DNA from: Ampullaceana balthica
Taxonomy: Eukaryota > Mollusca > Gastropoda > Lymnaeidae
NCBI GenBank assembly: GCA_944989445.1
Contig: CALYLW010001097.1
Coordinates: forward strand, 380,671 to 444,670
DNA: 64,000 bases
Reading direction: 5' to 3'
In this document: piece by piece, positions 24,701 to 37,224 of the stretch
Layout of the letters: each line of letters opens with the position of its first letter
How positions within the stretch are numbered: the stretch's first letter is position 1
Made by a program: the position numbers and the translations under genes
Notes under the pieces: model-generated
What the model was told of the DNA's origin: nothing
Databases searched by the model: none
What the model saw: the letters and a program-made list of their open reading frames with translations, nothing else

Positions 24701-27700
24701 TATAGCACAAGTGAGAAAGGACATACAGAATGCATTAAATAATGCACCAGTTAAGGGAGTGAGTAGACTTCACAGTATTCACATCCACATCAAAATCCCA
24801 TATGTTGTAATACTTCATTCTTTTTTCTTTTTACATTTTAAGAAAAGAGATAACGAGCAATACCATTTGTGTAATATTAATTGGGAGTGATTAATAAAGC
24901 TTTTTACGAGTTACCCTTCTTTTTTCTTTGCTCAGTTCTTTAATTGACTGACAAATATCTAGATTAATTGGAATATCAATGATTATTTTTTTTATCATCT
25001 TTGCATGCAGCTTTGCCTGTGTAAGCAAATTAACTTATCCACTTCATTAAATTTTTTAAAATTGAAAGCTTAACATTATTCTCTTAAAAGAGGTTTACAG
25101 TCTGTTGTCTTAAAAATAACTTTAAAAAAAATGTTCATGATAAAGTTACACCATTTATAATCTTGAAATAAATGGAGAGAAAACTGATATGACCAAGTAG
25201 ATGTAAGTTGAAAAATTTCTAAAAGTAAGGGTAAAAAGTAAGCAGTACTTATCATTATGCTTATTGTTTGAATTTAATGACTTCTAAGCCATAAAGTGTA
25301 ATAATTGTTTTAAGTCTGCATAATTTTAAGAGTTTACAATGTCACCTGTTTCTATTTATGTTTACATATTTTTTAAAGTAGTTATCATGTAATGTAATGA
25401 TTACATAAAATAATAGCTTCAGGGCTTCACTTTAAAACAAAAAGGAATATTTGATATTAAAATGCATTCATTGCTTATTTTAAGTGAACTAAAATTGGAA
25501 TAGCATATTTTTAAAAGGATCAACTTTAAAGGCTCCTCAAGATTTATTACAATTGTACATATTGCTGTATTGCTGTATCTATTCTGAAAAGATCATTTAT
25601 AAATTTCAAATGCACTTAGTTTAAATTTGAAGTTGTATAAGTGTAAGTGTTGAAATTTAACTATGTGCTGCCAAGGAAAACATTTCTGTAAGAGTGAATT
25701 GTGTGCTCACCTTTTCCCCCTGTGAACAATAGACCCAAAATCTGCTTAGAACTCACATTTTCAGCACTTGAAAAATTATCTAATACATTAATAGAAAAAT
25801 ACTTGAATTAAAATGTGTTGGTACATTAAGCTCCATTGTCAAGGAAATGTGATAATGTAAATGGAGTGGTGAATAGTTTTTTGTGTGTTTTTTTTTGTAA
25901 GCTATATACTGGCAAGCCTCAGGATTTTAACAAAATAGAGTTTTTTGTAACAACCAGCTTCTGTTTATTATTTCCACCTCACAAATTATTGCTACATGTA
26001 GCACTATTTTATGTTAATACAGTGGGGCTCGCTTAAGTCGACGGCCTCGGTGTATGAAAAATTGGCGCCGAGATAACCGATCACCGACTTAAACGAAAAC
26101 CAATATGGCGGCAAAATATTAACATGCGCTTGAAATTTCTTTATAATTATATATATCGTGTGCGTTAATTAGTGATGGGGCGATTTATCATTTAATAGGA
26201 ATCGTATCGGAATATCGGGACCCTAATATTTCTTCACTCTTTCCTATAATAAGGTTAAGACCGTTCATTTTTAAGGACCGTTTGAATATAACATAATGGG
26301 GGTGAGACTGCAATCAATTAAAATAATTTAAATATAACCCAGGGCTCCTACTCAGTCGGGAATTCTCTTAAAATAATTTTCCCGGTCTTGAAAGTCGGGA
26401 AATAGTCGGGAAAAGTTATGACTAGTCGGGAATTTATATATATATATATATTTTTTGCCGAAGTAAAAGTAAAATGACTTTGATTACCTCTCTGTGGTCA
26501 TTTTTCGATTCAATTTAATTTTTAAAAAAGTTACCATTTTATAATTGTCTGCGCATGCGTTAAAGGTCAAATTTTTCGCCTCTCCTCGTGGCGCGTGTTT
26601 GCACTGCCCATCGAATCGGCGAATTTAAAAAAACAACAACATATCCATATGGTAATTTTAATTTTAATGCTTTTGATGTGCTGGATATCTGTCACTATGA
26701 GACCGCACTCGAATTTCCTCCGTCAATCAAATGATACATGTAACTTGTAATATAAATAGTAACAAATGCGGCCTTGACCTTATCAGAATTTGACCTACAA
26801 CAGTGATGACGTGTATATTATATATCTACTAGAATATTAAGAAAATGATTTGATTTCAGCGTCACGCGCGTGTTAGTCACAGTCACGTATCTTACTGGTA
26901 ACAAAGCAACAAACTTTTAAAAGAATAATAATAATTTTTTATTTAATTATATAAAAACCACCGTCGATTCTCGATACAAACCCTTATTTTCTTTTCTAAA
27001 GATATTCGTTTATCTTAAAAAATAAAATGATTAATGCATCAGAAAATGAATTAAGTTTAATAATAATATAAAATGCACAGCGAAATAATGACGGGTTAAA
27101 GACCACTATCGCCATTTTCGAGTACATACTCAATCTAACGGAATCTAATTGAAAGTAAAAACATCCGGTAATTTTTATTGAAATCTCGTAGAATCACACA
27201 ATAGCCGGAAGTCTCGAAGAAAGCGAGATGTCAACACTGTGAACTAAAAATGTCAAAGTGCATTGCTAGGCGAACAGACAGGGATCGAGCTAACCGACGT
27301 TAAGTTTCAAATTTGGCACTCTTTTGTGCTCGAAATATTAGGGCTTGGCGACTTTAAAAAATTGAATTAACCGCTGAAAAAAATGCAAAGACAACGAGAG
27401 AATTTGGCGGTTCCAAAAAAAAACGTCGACTTAATAGAGCTGGTGAGTTAACCAGGGCTCGAGTTAAGTGGGCCCCACTGTAAATTTTTTCTATGACTGG
27501 ACAAGCTTAGCCTTTACTAATTGTTTGTTGTAAATTTGTTCCTGCATGTAGTAGCAACCTAATATTCATGTTGTTGTAAATAATGTTAGGACATGTGTAA
27601 AGGTTATACAATTAGGCTCATAATTTGTGTACACCTTGCTTATATTTTATTTAAAAATAAAATAAATCTTGACATTTCTTTCTAAATACTTTTTATGTAA

Positions 27701-30700
27701 GTGGCAATGCTTAATTTCATGTGATGTATTTTTAAAAAAAATTCCTTTATTATTTTTTCACTTTATATTAACTCACTGCATTTTTGAAGAAAGTATTGGT
27801 GGAAAGTTAATGTGACTTGTATCCATAATTTTTGCACAGTTTCAAAATGCTTTTCTCTTTTTAAAGTTCTTAAACATAATTTTAAAAAATTATTTCTTGG
27901 TTTTAATTAATACTATTTATATAGTACTTGGTTTTAATTTTAGTTTCCAATATTAATTTTTAAATTACATAAAAATGTCTCCAGAGTGTAAATCACATTT
28001 TTAAGCTTAGTTCACAATTTAATATCAAATATCTAATTAATTGTTTCAGGCTGGTGGTGCTGGAGGGGACAGTGTTATCAAACGTATTGAGGCCTTAGAA
28101 ACAGAAAACAAAGAACTTAGGAAGAGTATGTACCCATCTATCTCTTCAAAATATCATCTTCTATTGATTGCATCATTTATTCAATAAATATTTTGTCTTA
28201 TATTCTTTGTAAAAAAACAACATTTTATTAACAAATAATGTTTTTAAAAAAAGTTTGAAAATTCTGCAGATACTTTTTTAAACTTATAAAATAATTCACA
28301 ATCTTAGATGATAGCTTTAAAATGTCCAACAGTTTATGTTAACTGCTGTCATTTTACTTAGTCACCGATGAACTCCGAGCCTTGATACTTAACAAGTCTT
28401 CAGAAGGCTCAACACCTGTTGCTAAACCTGCTGCTGCTGCCCCCACGCCTTCTCGCCCACAAGGAAAACCAGCACCAAAGCCCGCTGCTGCGGAGGAAGA
28501 GGATGATGATGATGATGATTTATTTGGAAGTGATGTAAGAATATACCTTCATAAGTTAACAAAAATTGGGGCATTGGTAATTTTTTGTAAGTATAAAAAT
28601 TAGTATTATCAACCTTATCCAGATCTTCACCTATTGTAGTTACAAAATAAATGTCTGTGTAGCTATTTATGAGTAATCACTGAAAATTAAGTACAACTAA
28701 ACTCTCACTTAATACAGGATGAGGAGACCAAGGCCCTAAAAGCTAAACGAGTTCAAGAGTATGCTGAAAAGAAGGCCAAAAGTAAGTTAACCTACAAATT
28801 ATTCTAAATGTGTCAACGCTACTGTGGTAGTTCAACAAATTCTATATCTGGTTTCACAAACTAAAGCAAAATCATAACATTTCTCATGCACGTTCATATT
28901 CAACTGATATAGAAAGAGAAAATGTGGTTCTGTAACAATATTTTTTTGAATTTGTAGAATATAGTTCATTGCAAAAATTTTGTAAAATTCAGTTGTGTTA
29001 ATTACATATGAAGACCTCAAGGGAAGAAACGGCTAAGTGACATTTTTGAAATGTTTTAGTTATCCCCTGTATCTGATAGAGGATCAAAAGTAGAATGCTC
29101 TGAATGAAGTTTTAAGAAAAAATCATTTCTCTGACCCTATTAAAAATTCAAATGTATTTAAATAATTTATAGGAAATCTGTATAATTTTAAACTTTCAAA
29201 CGTTAATATCTCAAAACTACAAAAATGTGACATAGCCGTTTCTTCCCTTGAGCTCTTCATATGAAATCAAGCAAAAAGGCTGTCTAATTTACTATGAAAT
29301 TCAAGAACACTCACTATATGATATTCATGCCATGACACAGCAATATCTGCTTTAAAAAATATCCAATGTGGGACAGCGCATGGTCGCACTGTTCATAGGG
29401 TACTGGGAATTCTCCCAATTTTGGTTTTTGAATACTGATTTTTGGTTTTTAACTTTTTTTTTACATTTCCGTGATAGAGTTTATATTTATAATTATATAT
29501 CTCATTAACAGTTTCAATTAAATTGTGTTATTTAGATAAAATGTCTTGCTTTAACGTTTAAAGTGTCAAAGCGCTGTAATGCGCGCCTTGTCTCTAATCC
29601 GCCTTAATGTAATGAAATCATAGAGTAGAAACTCTTCATTTAGTGAGAGAAGCTTTAGTCAACTTCCGTAAATGTCAGTGGTTGATTTCGCTAGTGTTTT
29701 CGCTCGGTTCGCAAAGTTTGTGGTACTTTTTAGGTGTTTTTTTTTAAGTTGCGGTTTGCTATGCTTTTTTGTAAAAATAATAGTACTAAACTACAGGTAA
29801 AAATAGTATTAAACTCAAGACGGTCATACGGAAAATATTCATTCTTATCCTAAAAGATGAAGTCAGTATGACAATAATAATATAAATACATTTTCAGCAA
29901 TTTTTTAAAATTTCATAACCAGTTGATCCCAATAAACGTGAAATCCTTACAGGACTGAGGCGGAAGTTTACCAAAAACCTTATGGGGCTTTAAACGCTAA
30001 TCATTTTTTGGTGGTTTTTTTGGTAACCATACCTTGATGAATTAATATTTCAAAAGTTATATTATTAAATGATTTAATTATTTTCCATTGAGCTTAATCA
30101 ACGATTTTTTAAAAAGGACAAACTGGACTTTTTGTCTCCCTCTCCATTTAAAAAAAATGGGCTAAGCTCATTTTGTAATAAATTAATTTTTATTCGGCGG
30201 CTGGGTAGCGAAGTCAATAGTGCGCTCGCCTCACAAGCTGAGGGGCGTGGGATCGAGCCCACGTTAAAGCCACTATAAAAATGTTGATGAATGACTAACG
30301 CTAAGATAGTCCTCCGCTGACCTGGAGAGGGATGGGCGCTGCCAGGTCTACTAAGCCCGAGAATGTTCTAATGGAAACATTAGGATCCCCTACGACCTCA
30401 AAAAGAGGTTAAGTCCCATTTTCTGACAAACCTAGACAAATTTAGTTTGTTACATGCATAATTGACTGCTTGTGCAAGAAATTTGATAGAATGCATTTGC
30501 TTATTTTAGAAAGATACAAGTTTTCCAAAATTATGCATTAAATTAAAATAATAGTACCATTTGTTCTGAATTATCATAAATTTACTACTTAAATTGAGTG
30601 ACAACAATTTTTTTTTACCTGTTCGGATGACGATAATCACTGTTTGGGGAATTTTCACCCTTGAAAATTTCATTTAGAATAATGAATTTAGCTAAAAATA

Positions 30701-33700
30701 TATATTTGTAGATTTTCAATTTTTTTGCAAAGAAAAATTATAATTAAAATTCAATTTAAAATATACTGCTCTACTACATTACACTAAAAAAATATTATAT
30801 CTCAGTAAAAAAAAAGTGTACAGTCATAGAAAGATAAGACTAATCTTTCATTTCAAGTGCCTAAAATTAATTTAATTTCCATTTCAGAGCCAGCTCTTAT
30901 TGCTAAATCAAGTGTTCTTCTTGACGTCAAGCCATGGGATGATGAGACTGACATGGCTGAAATGGAAAAGAGAGTTAGAGCAATTGAACAAGATGGCCTT
31001 GTGTGGGGAGCTTGTGAGTAACATTCAAAATTTATTTTGTTGTCTACATTTTTTTTTACAAAGAATCAAGTGGGTAGGCTCCGAAAAAATTTCTTTTACC
31101 AACTTAAAATACAAACAATTCCACAAGATACACCAAAAAATTGTGTGATCAAAACAATAGCTTAAAGCTTTATTAATTGACTAATACACAAGTAAACATT
31201 TTGATTAATCCCTTCATCTGTACAAATAACTTACACAAGTATTAAAATTAAATAATACATGCAATAGTGTACAGGTCAAATAAACACAAAAAGGTAAAGA
31301 AGAAAGATGGACACAGATATAAGAAAAGGCAAGAAGTATCAAACGTTCTTATTAAGGTTGTTAAGACCGCTCGTTTTTGAGGACCGGTTAACCTTTCAAA
31401 AAAAGACCGGTTAACCGGTTAGCCGCTCCGTATTTATACAATTTATACCATGTTTAGTGAACCAACAAGAGAATGGATCAAATTTTCCCATCGCGTGCGT
31501 CGTCGTTTAATTTGACATCAAAGAGCCCGTGATGTACCGACTCTAGTGTTGCTGTCAAAACAGCGAATTCAAAAAAAAATAAATCCCCAACAAAGAATTA
31601 AACTGTAATGATATTCAATTTTTATATAATAATAGTATTAAAACGGCATATTATAAATTGTTGTCAAGTCAGTTTGTTTTTGAGGACCGGTTAATCATTT
31701 TTTAAAAAGCCCGTTTTACTGAAAAGAATATTATTATTATTAAGAAAACGCTTTGATTTTGACGTCACGGTCGCTCGCGTGTTGGCTCTGGTATTCTGCC
31801 GTAACACAACACAAAATTAACTCCGGGTAATAAGCTAATATACCACGTAATTAGCTAATATACCGACTAAATGAAGTTACGATTAACCAGTCCTGATAAA
31901 ACGGAGTAAACAGTGATAATAAGATGGAATTTATTTAAATTAAATACCATATTTTGTTTCACTCGTCAACTTGCCAGAATTACGCGCACACGACGACCCC
32001 CCCCCCAACCCAATAGGGTGGGGTATAGGTGGGGTTGAGCTACACTCGCCATTTTCCAAGGCATGCTCTGACTCAATTTAAAAAGAAAAATGTTCCTTCC
32101 CCCAACCCACTGTAGATGTATAACAGTGGGTGAGGGGAGGAAAGGTGTCTCTTGGCGCGGTCTTGTATTGGCGTGTCAAAGCAAGAGGCTTCCTGTTACG
32201 TAAACATCAAAGACATTTCAAGCCTTCTAGCCTCCCCCACCACCCTCATCCCTAACTAGAAAACTCCGTAACTTGTCCCCACCCCACCCCCACCCCCGTC
32301 CTTTTGAGTTGACCGTGGTTCTCATGAAGCTCTCATACAGTGCCTCGACAACTAAGCAAATTAAAATTTAGCATTCCTTAGCCATAGGCGAAGTAGACTA
32401 ATAGTGATGACGTGTATATTATTTAGATACCAGAATAGGGAGAAAGCGATTTGAAGTCAACTCAACACAACAAAAACAGAACTCCTGGATAAAAAGCTAT
32501 TACGGGCTTATTAAAGTTGCGGGGGGCCTTATTGAATTTGCGGTTAACCGATCCTGAGTAAATAGGACCGGTCCTGATCCGAGGACCGGCTAACCGGTTA
32601 ACCGTTAACAACCTTAGTTCTTATAGAAGAACTGAAATGAAAAATGATGGTGATGAAGATAAACCTAAACGCTTTTTTGCATTTTTCTTTTTTTAAAGCA
32701 ACATGGTCATTGGGATTTAGTATATTATTTAACTGTACCAGGTGCATGGCCTTCATCTTCCATAACTTTACTTGATGGTTTGGTTTCATCAAAACCAAAT
32801 TTAAAAAAAAATTAATTTAATTTTCACATACATAAATTGTGCTGTTTAAGAATTATTTTTATCACCATTTCTAGCAACTTAACATGGTTATATACAAAGC
32901 TCAATCTAGTCCACTTTTGTCCATAACCTTTAAAACCACATTTGGATGACTAGGTATGTTTCCAAGGTCATCACTGAAATTGAAGCATAAGTAAAATTGC
33001 AGCACTGCCATGTAGAAACTTTTGTATATCCTTTAATTAGCTCTCTTTTTGGCCTAGTTGTGTCAAAATTTTTGTCTATTTTAACTTTAATATTTGGTAA
33101 AATAACTCTTTGCAATATTTCTACTTTAAAAAACATATCAGTTTAATACTTTCTATCAGTAATAGGTTTGTGTGGTTTAGATGGGTTTTAAAATTTATTA
33201 TAGAATAATAAATTGATTTTTTAAAAGCCTTTTAACTTTAAAATTAAGGATAATTTTCTTAATCTTGTAGAGGAGTTAAACAAACAAATCACTTACAAAC
33301 TGATAAATAAATTTTTTAAAAAAAAGGAATTAATTAAGAAAAAGAATTATGTATTTAGCTGTATTTCAAGTCATTTTCAATTTGTCCATACCAATGCAGA
33401 CGATAATAAAAAATGCTTTGCATTATTATCAAATCTGTTTAATATTTCCTCTATAGAATTATTGATACAGAGCATTAACTTTCATTGCACTTTTATTCTA
33501 TGTGGGATTGGACTAAATAAATTACTTACTGATCTCAATTAGCCTACTAGCATTGATTATATATTAAAAGCTAAACATTAAAGTAACACCCTTTATAAAA
33601 CTTATTATAATTATACCTAACTTACAAGAATTCTGTTTTGCACATATATTGATTATGTCAATAATTCCATGCTGCAATGCAAAATGGAAATCCAGAAATT

Positions 33701-36513
33701 ATATTTCCAAGAAGTAGTTTGACCTTGTTTGCAGCTTGACTGACCTCTGCTTGACTAAATATATTTATTTTCATAGTCATCATATTATAGCCATTTTCCA
33801 TAATAATAATGTTTTTCTAACATAAAGGTAAATGAAAGATACTAAAAATAGAATTACCTGAGTCCAAAAAATGAATTATACTTGAACTGCCAATACAAAT
33901 ATTATTGAGTTGGATTATTATTATGTTATCCTATTATATAAACCCATGGTGTCCAAATGCATTGATGTTTTGAGTAGGGCCAACATGGCATGGCAGCAAT
34001 GATTATTATTTATACGTTTACTGTGAATTTAGGGGATTTCTTAGTCCCCTTGAATCTCTTCCTATCAAATATTAATATCCAGCTTTTACTTTTACCACAT
34101 CAACGAAGGTGTAAGTGTACAATTTCACATTAAAATCTGTTGATGATCTTGTTTGAAAATTGCAATAATGTAAACAGAACAGTCATCTTAATTGTGAATA
34201 ACCCACCTGAACAACTACTTTGCGCAATAATTGTTTTCATCCTAATTTGTGAATAACACACCTGAGCAAGTAGTTTGCGCAATAATTGGTTTCATCCTAA
34301 TTTGTGAATAACACACCTAGCAAGTAGTTTGTGAAATGGGTGTCATTCTAATTTGTAAATAATCCACTTAAACAGCTAACTTGCGCAAAGTGTTCAAGCT
34401 AACTTGCGCAAAGTGTTCAAGCTTCTTTCTCTTTAGTTTAGACCAATGAAAATGTGTAAAATAATGGATCCAATTATCTATGGAAAATATAGTCACTATT
34501 TTTTAACTCTAAATATAAAAAACTATTTGAATTAACCTTCCATTTAAAAGACCTTAATAATTGAATGTTGTGATATAATTAAATAATGTCTTGAACTTTG
34601 TTTGCTATTATAATAGTTACCTCCTATTTAGACCTATATATTGTGAATTATCTTGACTTCCTAAAAAAAAGTCAATTTTTAAATGGAGGTAAAGTGTTTA
34701 AAAGAAAGTATACATGCTTATGTTATTAATTCTATGGTTGTTAAGCTTCATAAAAATTTTAAAAATGTAGGCCTCTACCCCTAAGTAAATGCATTGAAAC
34801 TATTCTTTAAAAAATGCTGGGGCATTAGTAAAAATGTATATTAAGATATAAATTATTATTATTGTGTTTCCTTCAGCCAAACTTGTTGAAGTTGGATATG
34901 GCATCAAGAAACTTACCATCATGTGTGTTGTGGAGGACGACAAAGTCAGCATTGAAGATCTGTCTGAAAAAATCACTGGCGAAAATGAAGATTTGGTAAT
35001 GAGATGCATACTGTGATATTGAACCTAATTTGAACTTTTAAGAAAATGAAGTTGACACACCTCTCTTTCTACCTTTCTTAAAACTTTCTTTTTGTCTTTT
35101 AAAAGCCTTTTTATTTAAAACAAGCCCAGCAAAAAAGGGTTGGCTAATTCTGAAAATTATTACATTTTCTACAGGTCATAGGTATTTTAACTCATTCGCT
35201 ACTAATGCGACTGAATGCGACATACCCCCCTCGCTACTAATGCGCCCAAATGCGACATGGCGTCTAGCAACGCGCATATAAAAAATGATCCCGCGAGAAG
35301 CATTGTTACCGTGCGAATAGCTCTCGGCTTTTTAAAAAGTAGAAACATAGCTGATTTCGTTTAAAAAAAACCGGATGTTTATGTCATTTACGGTTCAAAA
35401 GCTGTGTGGCTTAGAAGTCGGACACTATTTGGTGAAATTTGATCGTGTGGTTTCTGAATATTCTTATACAATGGCCTTTCATTATCTTTACTCTTTAATT
35501 GCTGCTTCAACGTTTAATTATGCAGCAGTTAATAATTTAAACAATGAGGAATCAGATGTTGAAATTAGTGATAGTGATACTGATAATAATTAACTCTTAA
35601 CTCTAATCAGAGTGACGCTAACGAGAGTTATGAAATGAAGGAGATACTGTCACTAGTGTCACTGAATCTTGGTCAGACAATTTGATTAGTGTTACAGACA
35701 ATTTAATGAAATTACAGGGGAAATCATTTTCTCCCTATTGACAGCAGTCTCATAGACTACTTCAAGCTTTTCATGAACTCTGCCATGATTGAGTTGTTAA
35801 TTGCTGAAACAAACATTTACGCTGAACCGCAGCAAACGGCCAAGGGTAAGAAGGACGCCCTGTGGAAGGAGGTTACTAATGAGGACATATATAAATTCCT
35901 ATACATTGACATCATGATTAGCCTCAAGTAACCAATTACAAAATTGTATTGGTCAGTGGATTAGATGTTTCTCAAAGTTTCATGAGACAATAAATTGACA
36001 AAAAGGTGACAAACAACGGAGGTCGCATCCCAAAACAGCGATGTAAATTTTCAAAAAACACTTTTCAAGATTTATTTCAAATATATTTGTGAATTAAAGT
36101 GCATCAACCTATACATTTTTTTAAAGCTCATTCAATTTTCTGTTTTTTGGTGTGTGTTTTGTTATTTTAAAATTTCATTTAGGTGTTTAAAAATATTTTT
36201 ATTTAACATGGGGGTGCATGTTTTTGAGAGTAATCTCCCTTTGCTTAGTATTTCAGGGGGTGTTTTGGTTATTGCGCTTAGTAGCGAATGAGTTAAATAC
36301 CCCTGTACTATTGCAAAAATCCTATGCTATTGACATAAAACAAAAGTTAAAACAATTATTCAGAACACAAATAATCCTCAAAAATTGAAATTTGATCCAT
36401 GTTATTTTTATTTCATTTCATTGGTTATCATGAAGCAATTTTTTTATCCACCAAATTTCATATTCTCCCCTCAGGTACAAAGTGTTGACGTTGCAGCATT
36501 CAACAAAATCTAG
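21765..36513 (+). CDS. EEF1D: Elongation factor 1-delta (eEF1B-delta), complete
   Basis: Guanine-nucleotide exchange subunit of the eEF1 complex, which reloads eEF1A with GTP during translation. Eight exons, 21765-21872, 24675-24758, 28050-28125, 28362-28534, 28718-28781, 30888-31013, 34877-34995 and 36475-36513, join in frame to 262 aa. All introns are GT-AG. The N-terminus begins [17 protein letters not shown], the delta form and not the GST-like N-terminus of eEF1B-beta. A heptad-type helix around [16 protein letters not shown] is the leucine-zipper segment. An Ala/Pro-rich linker and an acidic [14 protein letters not shown] region follow. The C-terminal exchange domain has [17 protein letters not shown] and the usual ending AFNKI. 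At 262 aa it is slightly shorter than the 281-aa human form. A poly(A) signal follows at 36555. Intron 2 and later introns hold several transposons. Confidence 0.96.
22218..22593. mobile_element. hAT-type MITE, 376 bp, 8-bp TSD
   Basis: The element begins TAGGGGTCTAC and ends GTAGACCCCTA, an 11-bp perfect inverted repeat. It is flanked by the direct repeat ATGTATAT (22210-22217 and 22594-22601). The 8-bp target duplication and the TAGGGGT termini are typical of hAT elements. It is non-autonomous, rich in CGATAT/GATATC words, and lies in EEF1D intron 1. Confidence 0.85.
23675..24060 (+). repeat. Dispersed repeat, copy 2, with internal ~85-bp duplication
   Basis: Matches the repeats at 20033-20285 (inverted) and 45850-46190. 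The segment from AAAATATAAGCTAAAACAAT to ACTGCTATGGAC occurs twice in tandem, at about 23840 and 23934, so this copy carries two TGACGTCA palindromes. It lies in EEF1D intron 1. Confidence 0.8.
26020..27480. mobile_element. pogo-like (Tc1/mariner) non-autonomous element, 1461 bp
   Basis: The left end CAGTGGGGCTCGCTTAAGTC and right end (reverse complement CAGTGGGGCCCACTTAACTC) are inverted repeats flanked by TA on both sides (26018-26019 and 27481-27482). CAGT...CTCGCTTA ends with TA duplication fit the pogo group. No transposase frame is visible. The interior contains other repeats, including a segment near 26250 and 26800 that resembles the hAT element at 31353-32616. It lies in EEF1D intron 2. 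Confidence 0.8.
29005..29263. mobile_element. Palindromic MITE, 259 bp
   Basis: The ends CATATGAAGACCTCAAGGGA and the reverse complement of the right end, CATATGAAGAGCTCAAGGGA, match for about 45 bp with few mismatches. The interior is AT-rich with no ORF. The transcript of this intron could form a long hairpin. The target duplication is unclear. It lies in EEF1D intron 5. Confidence 0.75.
29264..30190. other. EEF1D intron sequence, possible unclassified repeat
   Basis: The stretch 29370-29990 has more CpG and GC than the surrounding intron (for example TAATGCGCGCCTTGTCTC), which suggests an inserted element. I could not find its ends or any coding frame. Confidence 0.35.
30195..30432 (+). 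mobile_element. tRNA-derived SINE family 2, plus-strand copy
   Basis: The head has an A-box-like GGGTAGCGAAGTCAATAGTG and a B-box-like GGGATCGAGCCC. The body reads GTCCTCCGCTGACCTGGAGA and ATGTTCTAATGGAAACATTA. The same order occurs inverted at 46684-46903. It lies in EEF1D intron 5. Confidence 0.8.
31353..32616. mobile_element. hAT-type non-autonomous element, 1264 bp, 8-bp TSD
   Basis: The left end TAAGGTTGTTAAGACCGCTC and right end (reverse complement TAAGGTTGTTAACGGTTAAC) are inverted, and both ends are rich in the word ACCGGTTAACC. The flanks are the perfect 8-bp direct repeat GTTCTTAT (31345-31352 and 32617-32624). No transposase frame is visible. C-rich and G-rich tracts lie around 31996-32290. 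It lies in EEF1D intron 6. Confidence 0.9.
32625..34192. other. EEF1D intron sequence, no feature seen
   Basis: AT-rich intron sequence with no recognised repeat or coding segment. Small ORFs at 32598-32798 and 32930-33136 (-) show no domain. Confidence 0.55.
34193..34405. repeat. ~58-bp tandem repeat, 3-4 diverged copies
   Basis: The unit contains GTGAATAACACACCTGAGCA and AGTAGTTTGCGCAATAATTG. The first two copies are close. The third and fourth are diverged or shortened, ending in a small AGCTAACTTGCGCAAAGTGTTC duplication at about 34375-34425. Confidence 0.8.
35191..36292 (+). mobile_element. Decayed piggyBac element, 1102 bp, TTAA TSD
   Basis: The ends CTCATTCGCTACTAATGCG and CGCTTAGTAGCGAATGAG are inverted and flanked by TTAA (35187-35190 and 36293-36296), the signature of piggyBac insertion. 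Inside are an acidic N-terminal-like frame (35375-35593, ending in Asp/Glu/Ser-rich residues) and a transposase fragment (35734-35931). It lies in EEF1D intron 7. It is too short and too broken to be autonomous. Confidence 0.9.
35734..35931 (+). pseudogene. piggyBac transposase fragment
   Basis: The reading frame gives [20 protein letters not shown], then LIAETNIYA, and [20 protein letters not shown], ending in TAA. This order matches the start of the PGBD transposase core (the DYF.LF...I..I..ETN.YA and W..VT..E...FL families of motifs). The catalytic Asp residues further downstream are absent, so this is a truncated relic. Confidence 0.8.
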
Positions 36514-36554
36514 GCTGGGACAGATGTGTAGAAATGTGTTTAATGTGATGCAAT

Positions 36555-36560
36555 AATAAA
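36555..36560 (+). terminator. EEF1D poly(A) signal AATAAA
   Basis: Canonical AATAAA 42 bases after the EEF1D stop codon. It implies a short 3' UTR. Confidence 0.7.
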
Positions 36561-37152
36561 AAAATATATTTATGTGAACACTACCAATTTCTTTAAAAAG
36601 AGTTGTGTATCTTTTATTCACTTAACCATGTAAATGTTTTTTTTGTTTGATTTCTGTCTGTCTGTCCAAGTAATAATTATCAGAATCTTGAGCCTGACAT
36701 GACTTCAGTGAGCTATTAAAATTTTGTTCAAATTAATGTTTATTTTATTGAATCATTGTTACTGATCGTAACTGAAACAACTTTTAAAAAATAGCTTAAT
36801 AAATTAAATTCCAACACCCTTTGCTCCTGCTTTTTGTTGGATTTGGGAATACCCAGCACGTAAAGTTTATTTGCAATATATTAGTATTATTGTTTTTTGA
36901 TTGCATGAGTTAGGGGATAGAGGGAGTTTATAAAACAGGTTTCCTTCCTGCAATTCCTTAATATTATATCTGACATAAAATTTGAAGGAAAAAAAAAGTA
37001 ACTTTTCAAAAACAATTTCTTCAAAAAGTTTACAAATGGAATTGTGGGTTAATTTGAGTAACTGATTTTATGACTTAGTATGTAGGCCACCTGCAATGAA
37101 TTAATAAATACAGGATCAAAATGTAATGAGATAAAAAATTACAAATCTTTGA

Positions 37153-37224
37153 TGCCTCCGCAGGGGATCGAACCCTGGATCTTCGGTTTACGAGACCGAC
37201 GCCTTACCACTTGGCCACAGAGGC
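37153..37224 (-). tRNA. tRNA-Thr (anticodon CGT)
   Basis: A 72-nt minus-strand cloverleaf can be drawn. The acceptor stem GCCTCTG pairs with CGGAGGC with one G-T wobble, and the discriminator is A. The D-arm has the A-box TGGCCAAGTGGTAAGGCG. The anticodon stem CGGT/ACCG encloses loop CTCGTAA, giving CGT. The T-arm is CAGGG-TTCGATC-CCCTG. A T6 run, a Pol III terminator, lies about 15 nt downstream. It is intronless and lacks encoded CCA, as in eukaryotes. It lies between EEF1D and UNC45. Confidence 0.85.
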
